Shown here: positions 33,815-46,000 of the stretch, piece by piece
How positions within the stretch are numbered: the stretch's first letter is position 1
How the letters are laid out: each line of letters opens with the position of its first letter
Assembly: GCA_020740775.1 (NCBI GenBank)
Contig: JAHEWK010000002.1
Span: 5,456,001-5,520,000 of the forward strand
Reading direction: 5' to 3'
Source of the DNA: Ilyonectria destructans
Lineage: Eukaryota > Ascomycota > Sordariomycetes > Hypocreales > Nectriaceae
DNA: 64,000 nt
Made by a program: the position numbers and the translations under genes
The notes under the pieces: model-generated
The model's input: the letters and a program-made list of their open reading frames with translations, nothing else
Databases searched by the model: none
What the model was told of the DNA's origin: nothing

Positions 33815-35930
33815 ATGTTGGCCGCCGAGCGACTTCGGCTCCTCGTTGGAGTCTGCTTCGTCACTTGCGTGGCCGCTGACGCGGGAGACGACTTTGCCAA
33901 CAATTTGTTCTCCGACCTGGCCCCGTACGTCTTCCCCAGTTTGTGCAGCGAAGCCCGAGTCCTGGCATCTTATCGTACTCAGCTTGCCAGCGCTCTTCGG
34001 AGAAAAGGTTACCATGCAATTTATGAGCCAATCCCTGGGCTGGGCCGACAACATCATCCTGGCAATGGCACCGTTGGGCATAATCTCCGCGATTGTGGGT
34101 GATGTGGGTGCCATCCGAGTAGTGGCCCATCATGGCTCAAGGCCATCATCTGAAGGGCAAGGGAAACCCGTGCCGTGGCCGAGTCCGAGCTGATGTCGTC
34201 TACTTCTAAGGAAGTATGTGAGCTCTGGAACGGTCAGGAGATTGTCAGAGTAATGGGCTCAGGACCAATTCGGGAGTTCATCGTCTTGATGCCTGAGAAC
34301 ATTGGCGAGAATGGGGGCAAGGTAGTAGGGGCAACAACTCCTACCGAAGCTGGTTCGCCAGGTAGAACAGGGAGTGGTTCCGTCAAAAACCTCAAGGATG
34401 ACCGAATGGTTGTTCCTGATATTTTGGTAATAAAATCCAAGGATGCCCTAAAGCCGAAAGACGCCGAGGGCGGCAAGGGCGCCAGGAAACCGTATTTAAC
34501 ACAATATCGTCAGTGCCACCATCCACGTTTATCAATTACCCTAATCTCACTTCATCGTTCAGGGCCGACTCTTCGAGAACGCATCTTCGGTTACCACATT
34601 TAACCACGACAGGATCCTTCCGGAACCAAGGAGGTTCTCGACGAAAAGACGGTCCCGGATCCAGAGAAGGGCTTACAAGGCTCTGATCCACCCGAAGTTC
34701 ATAACGGTTCCAGCTCCGAGGAGTCCGCCGAACGTCGGCCTTCGATCGTCGTCATTCGAAATGCAGATGTCGACACACCAAACCTGACCCTTAACGTTCA
34801 CAATCAAGTAGGTAGAGGAGAGTTATATGTGGTCGCCATATGCGGTCTTATCCTTCAGGTTGGCGTCCTCGTCTACTCCGGAATCGCCGCCAAATATCTC
34901 ACGTTCAGGTTACTCAAGAATGGAAATCCCGTCGCCGACTATGCCTATCCCTGCACCGCAGCCGGTACGCTGATCTTGGTACTTGGCATGCTCATCTGCG
35001 CCTACGTAGTCGAGAGCAGCACTTTGGAATCGAGATACCGTCCGGCCGCTGGGAAGAGCGCTCGAGTTATCTGGTTGCAGAGGTCTGGGACTGTCAACAA
35101 CCAGGTCTTTGAGTCCTTTGCCATTTCCCCGAATAATGTACAGGCCCTAATTACGGCTTCAGAGCGAGCACCAAGACGAAAGCTAAAAGCCCTAAGGCTA
35201 AGAGCATCAGAAGAAACCAATACGAAACAATCCGAACTGGCACAATCCAAAAAGACAAGACGGGAGCGCTTCTTAGAAATCGAAGTCGAAGAAGTCATGG
35301 CTGTCACCGGCTCAACGGTCAGCCTCTGCGGCTTCATTATGCAGTTCATCGGGTTGCGCGGCTCGCACTGGTCGGCGCCAGTCGCTCAACTTGGTGCAAC
35401 TATCGCCATGGCCATTCTCAGAGTGTGCGTCCGTCGAAATCTCGCGAAAAGCCCAGCGTGCCAGCCACTTCTTCAAGGCCACGAGATGGATTAGTTAACG
35501 ATGACACTTGAACACTTGCCGGAAGCTCTTTGGCTGCATCCCTCCAAAGTTGATGGGAATATATATCGCAGACCCTGGGCGGACGACGGCGGTTGGGACT
35601 GGAAAAATGCCACGGTTCAAGATCCGGCGGAACTTAAGAAATGGAAACTGGCTGGTCAAACCCCCAATACATCGAAGGAGAAAACCGCCGCAGGTGAACG
35701 ACAACGAACATGATGCAATGGATCAGACGCGCTCGGCGATCCAGAGCAGGAGCTTCGATTCCTGGTCGAACGCCTCCAGGGTGATGAAGATAAGGAGAGA
35801 TCTTGTTCAGCTCGCCGACTGGCATGGACCGGCATCTGTGGAAGCCATTTCCTTGGCCCGTGCAATCGAGGTGACAATGGATGCCCTCCGTGGCCCTCCG
35901 TCTACGGGTCAGGAATTATTCACTTAGTCC
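33815..35930 (+). pseudogene. Fungal multi-TM protein of unknown function, multiply broken
   Basis: The start (MLAAERLRLLVGVCFVTCVA) looks like a signal peptide and leads into FANNLFSDLAP. An intact intron (33925-33982) joins this to LPALFGEKVTMQFMSQSLGW and ADNIILAMAPLGIISAIV. A one-base loss near 34120 then shifts the frame. The continuation ESELMSSTSKEVCELWNGQE is in the next frame. Later segments include LILQVGVLVYSGIAAKYLTF, LILVLGMLICAYVV and VTGSTVSLCGFIMQFIGLRG. A TAG at 35492-35494 sits where the family has Trp, and a TGA follows at 35711-35713. The final part (LADWHGPASVEAISLARAIE) is in yet another frame. The order of parts matches one large fungal membrane-protein family whose function I do not know. 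Confidence 0.75.
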
Positions 35931-36643
35931 CTCAAGGCTCTCAAGTCATCTAAAGAAGATGCCAAGCCATCTGAAGGATATGCCTGCGAGTGGGTAACCT
36001 TTCATGTCACATGGTGCAAAATCTTCACAAGCTCCTGCGGTATTCCTCGAGGTGTCCGATATTCCCTGAACGACGCCACTGATTGACACCCCCGACATCC
36101 GCCAGGTCAAGTTGCCAGAACCTAGGCAACGCTGGAAGTTCTCTGCCTTATTATCCACGGCCTTTGCAGTCTTTTCTTCACATGTCCTTCATCTGGATAA
36201 GTATACGTGTAGTAGTCCACTGCCCTTCTCAATGTGTTTATACGAGAGTGTTGATTCAAGGAACGGGAGATCCGCAGATTCGTCACATAATATCACGCGA
36301 TCCGTTCAACAAAGCCTTTGCCTACCTGATACTTCTTTTCCAGTCCTTATCATTAACCTGTTTTATTCTCACACATCTGATGCTCCATTTTCATCAGATG
36401 CAACACTCTCTCACAACTCCGCCGTGGCATGCTCGGCCAAGCAGGACACACCACAATGAAATAATACAACCGATTCAGTAACTCAAAGCCAAAAGAAGGC
36501 CTACAACCAAAGCTGTTGGCCCTTTGGGAGTGATTATAAATCGAAGCTGACTAATTCGTACATGATAGCGTCATTCCAGAGCGGGGTGCATTTAAAGGTG
36601 AGCCACCACCAGCTCCCTGTTGAAATCCTCAAGACCAGCAAGC
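35931..36643. other. Intergenic, promoter of the DUF427 gene
   Basis: No coding frame is supported. Confidence 0.5.
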
Positions 36644-37498
36644 ATGGCACAGAAGCAAGGAATCCTGGATCTTGGCCAAAGCCTCATCCAGAACGGCCCT
36701 CGGAAAACTCTGCCAGCATCTCGTCGAGTGCGGGCCATCCACAACAACAGTGTCATCGTCGATACTACCGACGCCGTCTATGTCTGGGAACACGATTACT
36801 ACCCTACACTCTACGTCCCGCAGAAAGATATCAAAAATTGCGAGATAAGCGACAAGGAGAACATACCTGGCGACGGCAAGGCTAAGGCGACGTTGGCTGA
36901 ACTCGTCGTTCCTCCACATGATGGCCTCGATGGGGTGAAGGTTGAAGGAGTGCTTCGTTTTAGCGACGACGATAGTCTTGGGGCGCTGGCTGGCACCGTG
37001 AGGATCCAATTTGGAAGTATAAGTACGTTCTAAGCCGAGGGCAGTCTTGTTTGGAATACTCACAGCAGTTCAGACCAATGGCTCGAGGAGGACGCCCCCA
37101 TCTACATTCACCCAAAAGACCCTTTCAAACGGGTTGACATCCTTCCATCGCAGCGTCGCGTCCAAGTCCAGATCAACGGCAAGACCGTCGCCGATGCAGC
37201 GTCATCAATGCACTTGTTCGAGACAGGGTTGCCGACACGGTTTTACTTACCGCTCGCTTCGGTCGATCAGAGCGTTCTTCGTCCGAGCGATCTCAAGACA
37301 AGGTGTCCATATAAGGGTGAAGCTGAGTACTACCATGTGGTTGTCGATGGTCAAGAGATCAAGGACATTGTGTGGTACTACCGGTTTCCCACACACGAAA
37401 GCGCAGCTATTGCAGGTTTGGTGTGCTTTTATAACGAGAAAGTGGACATCGTCTTGGATGGCGAACTTCAGACACAGCCACGCAGCAAGTTTGCTTGA
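36644..37498 (+). CDS. Tandem DUF427-domain protein
   Basis: Two exons, 36644-37022 and 37074-37498, give 267 residues. Two DUF427 domains follow each other. The first has VYVWEHDYYPTLYVPQKDI and the second has MHLFETGLPTRFYLPLASVD with YHVVVDGQEIKDIVWYYRFP. They are separated by the linker DQWLEEDAPIYIHPKDPF-like segment, read here as NQWLEEDAPIYIHPKDPF. DUF427 is a small beta-rich fold found in bacteria and fungi. Its biochemical role is not established. No signal peptide or membrane segment is present, so the product is probably cytosolic. Confidence 0.92.
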
Positions 37499-38364
37499 AG
37501 TTGTCGTGATTGTATTGATAATGTTTGGATTTAGTGACTGACTATAGGGTGGGTAGGCGAGGGTTGCACCGCACCAAACATGTGTTTCAGAAGACGAGAT
37601 GCTCTCAAGTGAAGCTTCTATTGACTTTAGTTAGCTGCAAGGTTTAGGGTAGGGTATCATTCCCTCCTCCTGCTAATTCAGATTGGCCTCAAGGATTGGC
37701 ATAAACATAGTAAACAAATTGGAGAATTGTACTATTCCTGCGTGGACCCACTCGGAGGTTCGGATGCCGGTGATCTCCGCTCCGTGACATCACTGGAGCG
37801 GCCCCTTTGATGGTTCTGACCCACGGCATGGATCGGCTTGGCCTTAATCAGACCTTGCAAATGATTTGTTTGCCACCGAACTAGCGTGTTCCGGGGCGAG
37901 TCGACGCAGACCTTGGCAGAACTGGGGTCTTGTCGATTCATCCGGCCTTGCCAGCTCGCATTTGCCCAAGTCCCCAGGTTCATGGAGCACCCTCAGTCCC
38001 GCCACCCAGAAGAAAAACCAGTTGCCGGACCCAAGGCCCACAAGGTCTCACTGCCCATCTCCCATTCGAGATTAGTACGCGGGTTTAGCGGCAATCAAGC
38101 CTCGTATTTGGAGTCGAGATGCGGTCCAAATACGGGATTTGTTGGAGCACACTCCACCACGTGGTGGCTTTAACCCCTATCAGGAATTTAACCCCTATTA
38201 GGGATCTAATAATAGAGGTAGCGCCTTGCCTCAGGCACTGTAATCTCCACAACATACTTAAAGGAGTGGACTGCTCCCTCCAAACAAACAAATCTTTCTC
38301 GGTCGACTTCTGAGCTGCAAACTGTCACGCGATCAGATCAGATATCCGACAGGTTTCCTTCACC
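37499..38364. other. Intergenic, promoter of the GH17 gene
   Basis: A short tandem word (aacccctat repeated at 38172-38199) is the only pattern noticed. No gene is supported. Confidence 0.5.
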
Positions 38365-39382
38365 ATGAAGCTTCTCAACTCGTTCACCACGCTGGCGGCT
38401 GCCATGCTGCTCCTGCCAGGACAGGCTATGGCCGGCACTTACAAGGGCTTCAGCATGGGAGCCAACAAGGCCGACGGAGCCTGCAAGGGACAGGCGGATT
38501 GGAAGACGGACTTCCAGACCATCAAGGGCTGGGGCAAGGGCTTCAACGCCGTCCGCCTCTACGCCGCCAGCGACTGCGACAGTAAGCTCAAGAATATTCC
38601 GAACGTTCCGCAGAGTAAACATTGACACGTCGGACGCAGCGCTTGCCAATGCTGTCCCAGCTGCCAAGGCCGTCGGCATCAAGCTTCTTGTTGGCGTCTG
38701 GGCTACCAACGACGCCCACTTCGGAGCTGAGAAGGCCGCCCTCCTCAAGGCCATCAAGACCTACGGCACCGCCTGGATCGCCGCCATCAGCGTTGGCTCC
38801 GAGGATCTCTACCGCAAGGACATCACACCCCAGAAGCTTGCCACTCAGATCTACGACGTCCGCGGCATGGTCGGACAGTACAACAAGAACATCAAGGTGA
38901 GTGAATGCCTCGGTCCGCCGCGCATGCTTTGTCTAACGCATTGACAGGTCGGCCACACCGATACGTGGACTGCTTGGGTCGACGGTACCAACGACGTCGT
39001 CACCAAGGCCTGCGACATCGCCATCACCAACGGATTCCCATACTGGCAGGGTGTAAAGAGCCAGGATGCCATCTCGAAAAAGACGTTCCAGAACTCATTC
39101 TGGGCCGTCCAGAAGCACGTCAAGGCGGTCAACTCGAAAGCCGCCGTGTGGGTCGGAGAGACAGGCTGGCCCACCGCGGGCGCCAACTTCGAGGGCGCAT
39201 TGCCGGGGACGAAGAGCCTGAAGAACTACTACACCAGCGTTGGTTGCTGGCTATGGGCCAAGCCTGACACCAGCGGCTTCTGGTTCACGGCATTCGACGC
39301 CCCCACGGCCAGCCCCGAGGTCGAGAAGCACTTTGGAATTGCCGACTCGAAGCGCAAGCTCAAGTTCACCTTGCCTTGTTAA
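38365..39382 (+). CDS. Secreted GH17 glucan endo-1,3-beta-glucosidase
   Basis: Three exons, 38365-38581, 38640-38896 and 38948-39382, give 302 residues. The signal peptide is clear (MKLLNSFTTLAAAMLLLPGQ, with cleavage likely after AMA). The mature protein starts GTYKGFSMGA. The glycoside hydrolase family 17 barrel shows NAVRLYAASDC, then ISVGSEDLYR with the Glu acid/base, and VWVGETGWPTAG with the Glu nucleophile. There is no serine-rich tail or GPI signal, so the enzyme is probably released or held in the wall non-covalently. It cuts or remodels beta-1,3-glucan in the fungal cell wall. Codon use is GC-rich at third positions, as in highly expressed genes. Confidence 0.95.
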
Positions 39383-40105
39383 ACGACTGGTTTACACGAA
39401 CAAGGGGTTTACGGCGCCTATCTTTCATTTGGATGGCTTTAATATACAGGGATAATTACTACATCTTCAGTACATAATTTAGAACCGACTAGAAATAAAC
39501 TGCAGGTACTGCACTCTAAGATTTCAAGGCAAAAGGCTTCAATCGCATATCTACTGGCGGATTTCCATCTAGATTTCCTAAGTACGTACTTTGATAATTT
39601 GTTACACTCTTAATGCTGCTTCGGTTTAGGCGGTCAGGTTGGGCGTTGCTGTCTACTTAAAGACGCTTTATTTGCACCCGCGACTATAAGGCCGGAAAAA
39701 GAGCTCACAAATATATTTGCCGCGTAAAATAGAGCCTGACGAACAGCTATCTCCCTATGTGTGTAGAACAGGCTGATAATGTGTAGAGGGCTCGACAAAG
39801 AATTCTTCAGGGTCCCGTGGGTTGAGGACGTTAAAAAGATGGATAAGCTACATTGTTTCTATGAACTCAAGCCAACGACGTACCGTTCACGATTCTTCTA
39901 CCTTTATTCAATAATCATGCGTGTTTGTCTACTCTAGCATGTGGTATCAATAAGCTGACTGCGCCCATTGACAGCTCATAGAATGAAGGACCTAAATCAA
40001 TACTACTGCATTGTGAGAGATATGCAACAAAAGAAACTACAGGTATAATGCCCGATGCGTAGTTTCATAAGGAATATAATGAATTACCTCGAGTAAAGAG
40101 ACCCT
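39383..40105. other. Intergenic, no gene recognised
   Basis: AT-leaning spacer between convergent genes. Nothing supported. Confidence 0.5.
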
Positions 40106-42481
40106 TTAATCTGAGTCCGAGCCGCTCGACGAGTCGCTCGATGACTCCTCCTGTGAGCTGAAATATCCTTTCTCTTGTCGCAATCTGAACTCGTCAATCA
40201 CGGCTATTTTCTTCTGTTCCAAGGCCGTCAAGTCAATGTCGTTATGCCAGCCATCAACGTCGTCCTGGACGTCCAGCGTCAAGTGTGCCAAGTCTTTGAT
40301 CGGGCAGCTCGGCAATGCGTCCGTGACCAGCACCTTAATGACGAGCGGCATCTCTATTACCAACGTTGAGAGCTCCTCAATTAGCTCGTCGCCCTTAACT
40401 GCGTCTTTGTCTGGCCCTCCCAAGCGCGAGAACGAGTCGAGAATCACGAAGACAACGTCGTTCGCTGGGAGTGCCTCGAGAAGTTTCCGGAACAACTCCT
40501 TGGCGTATTTCGATCTGCCTCTTGACTTTTTCATAAGACTTTCGTTCTTGAGAAATGATAGGTCGGAGGTTGGCCGCTTTTTCATTATGAATTTTAGCAG
40601 CTGACCGTTGAAACTCTTGAGGATCGCCTTTAGGCCTGAGTCGGCATTGGCCCGAGAGTCGTTCCTACGCAGGCCGCAGAAGAATGACAACACAGCGTAG
40701 TTGGTCGTCTTCTCGATTGTGAAGGCCAATGTAGCGGCGCTGAAGCTCAGAGCGTTGACGAGTTCCATTGGTGCCGTCTCAGCTCGGACATTGAGCATCC
40801 GAGACTCGGTGAGCTTGAGCCAGTCGTTGAGCACGTCCGAGGCCATGATCCATTGCACCCTGTCTCTTTCTTCTAAAGTTAGGTTCGATATCCCAGACAT
40901 ACACTCTGAAATTTGTTTTTCTGGCATGGGGTCGAAGTCGCCAAGGCCCGAGAGCCAGGTATCGATCAGCTGCTCCATTATTTCGATCGATGTTATGCTG
41001 CCTGTCCGCTTGGGTGCGGTTATGGTCATTGACGATTGGCGGGTCACTGTCATAACCTGTTAGCTCCCGTCGATATATACGGCAGTGGAGTGCAATATTA
41101 CTTGTCCCGCGCTTCGGGTCGAAGTTTGGATTGCTGGTAAAGAATGAGTAGATAGCGTCGTATACTATGCATTTCGTCTCCTCTCTGCTTCTATCTGCAA
41201 GTAGCGTATCCTTCATATCGTCCCCTTGTTGTCATGATCAGCTACAAGGTTCGATCACTGCGGCGTCGGGAGATTCCAAGCTTACCACTCAGCAATTTTG
41301 CGAGACTTGTCTCGATACGAGAATTGCCTGCTTCGATACGGTAATTGCTTTCTTCCATCCTGCCCAGTCTGTACTGTGTGCAGATGTCAACTTCGACCTG
41401 GAACTGCTTAGCCTTCTCCCTCATGGTGTCGGCTGCCTCTCGGATGTCACCCCCTTTGTCCTTGTTCCTCTGGAATTTTTCTGTGACAAGTTAAAACCCA
41501 CTCATCGCCTTCTGTCCCGTGAGAAGGAAAGCAACCTACCTCTCCAGCTAAAAGAAACTTTTTCGATTATTCGCTCCAGCACAACAAAGACGGACAGAAA
41601 CAGCTCGTCGGCACGCTGGTGAAGTTCTGGCGACTTTCTGTGGACCTTTGACAGCCTCTGCACTTCGCTCAACTTCCCAGGAATGTCAGCCAGGGCCGCC
41701 TGCATTTCCAGACGCTGGGCTTCATGGCTCTCAACAGCCTGAGGCCGACAGTTTCGTTAGTGACTTTCCTATGGATATGGAAGTCTGAGACGACTTACGA
41801 CAAGAATCAGCGAAAATCCACCAGAGATAACCGAGCCGTAAGCATCAGTTGGGACCATACTGAGAATGGCTGTGATGGTGTTCTTGTGCTTGCTGACGCC
41901 TCTGAAGCACTTCCGGATGAAATCCTTGACCATTCGCGTGTTCTCCAACCCTTCCTTATGCTCTTGGACCAGTTCCGCAATATTAAGCACGTAGGCAAGA
42001 TCATAGTCGGCTGGGTCTCTGTATTCGATCTTCACGTCTTTGAAAATCTTTCGCTCCTGTAGGGTCTTGGTGAACCTCTTGAGAGTCTCCTGGAATTTCT
42101 CCATCACCTTTGTCGATTTCTCGTAGTATTTCGCCTCTCTGCAGTTGCATTAGCGAAGTCGCCGAAGAATATAGATTAATGGTCGCACCTTTGAGCCTCA
42201 TCCTCCGGTTTGAAGCAATCCAAAGGACTCACGAACTTCGGGGACGACACGAGAACCCCAGTCGTTTCTTCATCGCCATCATCGTCATCGCCAATGTCAG
42301 TGATGCGGTTGCCAGCAGGCTGCTCATCGACTGCCTCGACAAGGGTCCCGGTGGCCCGACGACAAATCTCACGGCCAGCTTTCACCTCTACGAACTCGGC
42401 AGCAATGTTGCTGAGGACTGGTGCAGGTCGTGAAGCTACACCAGCCGGTCGTTCTGGCGTTTGGTCGATAACTGGCGCCAT
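40106..42481 (-). CDS. STAND-like fungal protein with N-terminal helical domain and degenerate NTPase region
   Basis: Six exons, 42481-42189, 42138-41799, 41738-41540, 41480-41286, 41224-41102 and 41046-40106, give 696 residues. Residues 1-97 are polar with an acidic run (DIGDDDDGDEE). Residues about 100-280 form helices including VLNIAELVQEHKEGLENTRM and AILSMVPTDAYGSVISGGFS. This resembles the N-terminal domains of fungal STAND/NLR-like proteins. A long helical linker follows. The last exon resembles the NTPase part of such proteins: YAVLSFFCGLR, DVVFVILDSFSRLGG (Walker B-like place) and VIKVLVTDALPSCP. No Walker A (GxxxxGKS/T) is seen where expected. The protein ends in an acidic serine tail (SSQEESSSDSSSGSDSD). 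It is divergent from, and 584 bp away from, the AAA+ gene. The exact family name is not certain. Confidence 0.8.
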
Positions 42482-43065
42482 TTACGGGCCGGTCTCCGAG
42501 ACTCTTGTGGCCACGATGAGGGGTTCGGGGGTTTGGAATTAGAAATCCGCCGTGGTCGGATTGCGCGAAATCCAGTTGGCTCTGAGCAACACGGAGCTCG
42601 GCACCCAGATATGCACCTCTCGTCGATTCAGGCTAAGTGATAATCCAGCACTTTTGTGTTTCAGCCGCTAAATCATGCGTCTCAAGCTCCTAGTAAGCGA
42701 ATCAGGTACCCCGGACTTGCTTCTGAGACCCCTGGCCCCCAAGCGAATGCTAACGCGAAGTAGCCGGAATGAAGGCTGCTGGTTCGCCCCATGACGTCCT
42801 ATTCTGGATACCTACGTAGATAGCTAGAGAAGGTAGAGCCTTCCCCGCCTGTCTCCCACCCCCGAGTTAATACCGCAGTACTTTCACAGTCGCTCATCAA
42901 TATTATGGAAAGGAACATGCCGGCTTTTCCTTTCCCCCTTGCCACATCTTTCTATCATCCATTTTACCAATTCGCAACAACTTCGAATTGCTGTCATTTG
43001 ACAAAATCGCAGTCGAGCTGACCTCCAGTCGACCAGAATCACCTCGCGAAGGCTCTGTGCGCGAG
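42482..43065. promoter_or_regulatory. Bidirectional intergenic region of the STAND-like/AAA+ pair
   Basis: 584 bp separate the two start codons, which point away from each other. This is short enough to hold a shared promoter. I saw no operator that I could name. A frame open from 42988 continues upstream of the AAA+ start but lacks an ATG. Confidence 0.5.
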
Positions 43066-46000
43066 ATGGCAACAAAGATCGGCGAGATTTCAACCATAGA
43101 GGTAGACACGATGGGGAATGCGATCCAACCATCCCCCCAACAAAATGAAACGACAGACGCTCCACCTCCAGTCAAGGCGTCGGGCATAGTCTGTGGCGTG
43201 AATTTTGAGAACCATGTCGACGGTCAAGAAGACACCCTTGCTGCTCCGGTCGATATAGCGGATGAAGAAAGTCCCACTGATGGACTTAGTGATGGCGATA
43301 TGGAGAGGACCTCAACAAGCGAACCCCTTGAGAGCGACCGCGATGCGGATGAAGAATCGGAACAGGATTCCGAGTCTGACGACGGCAGGGACAGCAGATT
43401 TGTTCAACAGGAAGGATCCCGAATCAAAACCGACAATTTATACAAGCTGTATATCAAAAGGCTAGAGTATCAGCAAAAATCGAAGGGCGGCGGTCAAGAG
43501 ACCAAGGAGAGCAAGGCCCCAAAGATGGTCCGAGGCATCGTTGACTATGTCAGAACACTGGAAGATCGAATCCAGAAATTGGAGTCGAGTGAGGTTGGGA
43601 GGGCGGAGAAGGAGAAAGAAAAAGAGAGACAACAGACAGACCAGGAGATTGGAGTTGAGACGTCGAAACCGTCGTATCGAGTCAAAGAGTGGGGAGAGAT
43701 CGTGCCTGAGATCAAGTTATTTCACATCGACGGAGAGTTTGACTCGGATGGCGACTGGAAATACAACGAGGCCAAAAAAGGATCATACCAATGCATCCTC
43801 GACACCAATAGCCTGATTCGAGCTCTCTATAGCTGGACAGAAGGCGTGCCCCCACCTCGCATCCACCAACAACCTCTAGATCCTGAGCACACAGACATCC
43901 TGATCTTTGGAATAATTTCGAAACCAGTCGCGAGCTTTTTCGGTGATCGACTCGGCATTGGGGATAAGAGTACACCGCTCTCCATACGGATTGGAAAGCC
44001 ATTCAGGCCCCTGATTCGAAACCTCCAGCCTGTGAGAGACCAACTTGCCAAGCTGGAAGAGAAATATCGGTAAGCATCCGAAGCAGGCGTACGATGCGGC
44101 AGAGTATTGGGAACTAACAGGAAGCATCCTTCAAGGGTTGCTGACCCCAAGGCCCCAACAAACGAGCCTAAGGCCAATGATGCCACGGAGAACAGCACCC
44201 CAGCCAAACAAGACGACGATCTGCCGTCCCCAGCGACGCTGGAAGACGAAAAGAAGGAGCCAGGAGAGTATGAGACGGAAGAGGCGTTACTGCACTTCCG
44301 CATGCTTCTTGAGTTCGTTGAAAAGTACCTCCACAAAAAGGCCACGTTGTTCAATCGGCTGAAGCAAGGTCTGGAGGACAAGATTGCATTCGAAGACTTG
44401 TGGATGCTCTTCGACACTGGGGACACCATCTACTCCCCATACGTGGAGGGTGGCGTCGTCTTAAAGAATGGCGAGGAATCCCACACGACCAAAACACGCT
44501 ACGTTCCCCAGGTCTTTCGCGTCCTGGGCACTGCTGGCGGGCTGCCATTGCGAAACTCCCTGGCCCCAAAACAATCAGATCCTGGCGATGACATACTCGA
44601 CAATTCTTTCTTCTCCAAATGGTCGATCAAGGGTCTGCCACATGCGGCACTACCGGAAATGCAGGATGGAATTCCGTCTGCTCAGCGCAACAAAAACAAA
44701 TTCACGCCCCTGTACGTGGTCTGCTTCAACATTGACTTCGACGGGGTCAAGTATGGCCCGGTCCAGGAGATCTTCACCTTCAGGCCGTATGATGGGCTCG
44801 TGGATATTAGGAGCCTCGAAGCGTACCCAATGCAGTATCTGAAGACCCAGCCAGGCCGATTCCTTGGTGGAGATGAACAGCCCGAGGAGGATTCACTCCT
44901 AGAGCGGGGTAGAAAGTTCATAGATGCTACGGTTGTCTCTCATCTTTCGCATGAGGGCCTCTCGGTTGGAAAGAGCCGCGATGAGGTGAGGATACTTCCG
45001 ATTGACGCCACTACATAACGCAAGATGGAACCTTAACTAACACGTGTACTGGCCAACAGATCAACAGCGCCGTTATCGTTGACTTCAAGCTGTCCTTTCA
45101 AGAGTATCGGCAAGAGTTCCCCGACCATGAAAACATTGTCCCCAGGTTCACGCCCCCGACAGGATTCTGGCCAATGTTGAGCGAATCAACAGTCATCGAG
45201 TTCTACGGACAAGACTGCAGCGATTTGTGGTGCCACAAATATCGTTGCGTCTGCGAGGCATATGACTCATTCCAATCGTCCCAGGTAAGAAAGATTACAC
45301 CTAGGATCAAGGCATTACTCGAGGACGACGAGACTGTAAAGCTATCTCAAAAAGAGAGCCTCCAGGAGTTCAAGAAGTACATGGAAGACAATGATCTCAT
45401 CAGGCTGCTCCCGGGCGTGGTCCCGGGATTTGTGCTTCGAAATCGCAAATGGGGTGAGTCCAGTCCCTAGGTCGCAATGGTCGATTTGAGATGCTAGCGA
45501 GGCTGACTTGATGTAGTTCAACTTGACCTCGACCAGCTCAAAGAGCTCAAGCAAGGAGACGAGTGGAAAAAACTCGTCTTGCCCGACGGACATAGGGAGA
45601 TGGTACAAGCTATGGTGGAAACACACACTAGGGGCTCGCAGGATTCGAAGTGGGCACACAACACCCCGAGAGCGAAAGTTCAAATGGACCTCGTGCAAGG
45701 AAAGGGTGCGTTCCAACACAGCTCAATTGGGTTTATATGCCATTGCTTACATATGTGGGTAATGCAGGTAGAGGCTGCATCATTCTTCTTCACGGAGTGC
45801 CGGGTGTCGGAAAGACCTCTACTGCCGGTAGGAGTTACAGACCTGAGCTGGCATCTAATATCAACTAACAAGGCTACTAGAATGCGTTGCCGCACACACC
45901 CGGAGACCGCTGTATCCGATTACTTGCGGTAGGAAATAAATTGATTGGCTTCCACGCACTTTTGCTAATGGAAGTTAGGCGATATTGGATACCTCCCAGA

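Noticed and set aside
38172..38199. Two copies of aacccctat before the GH17 gene
   Set aside because: Too short and too few copies to call an operator.
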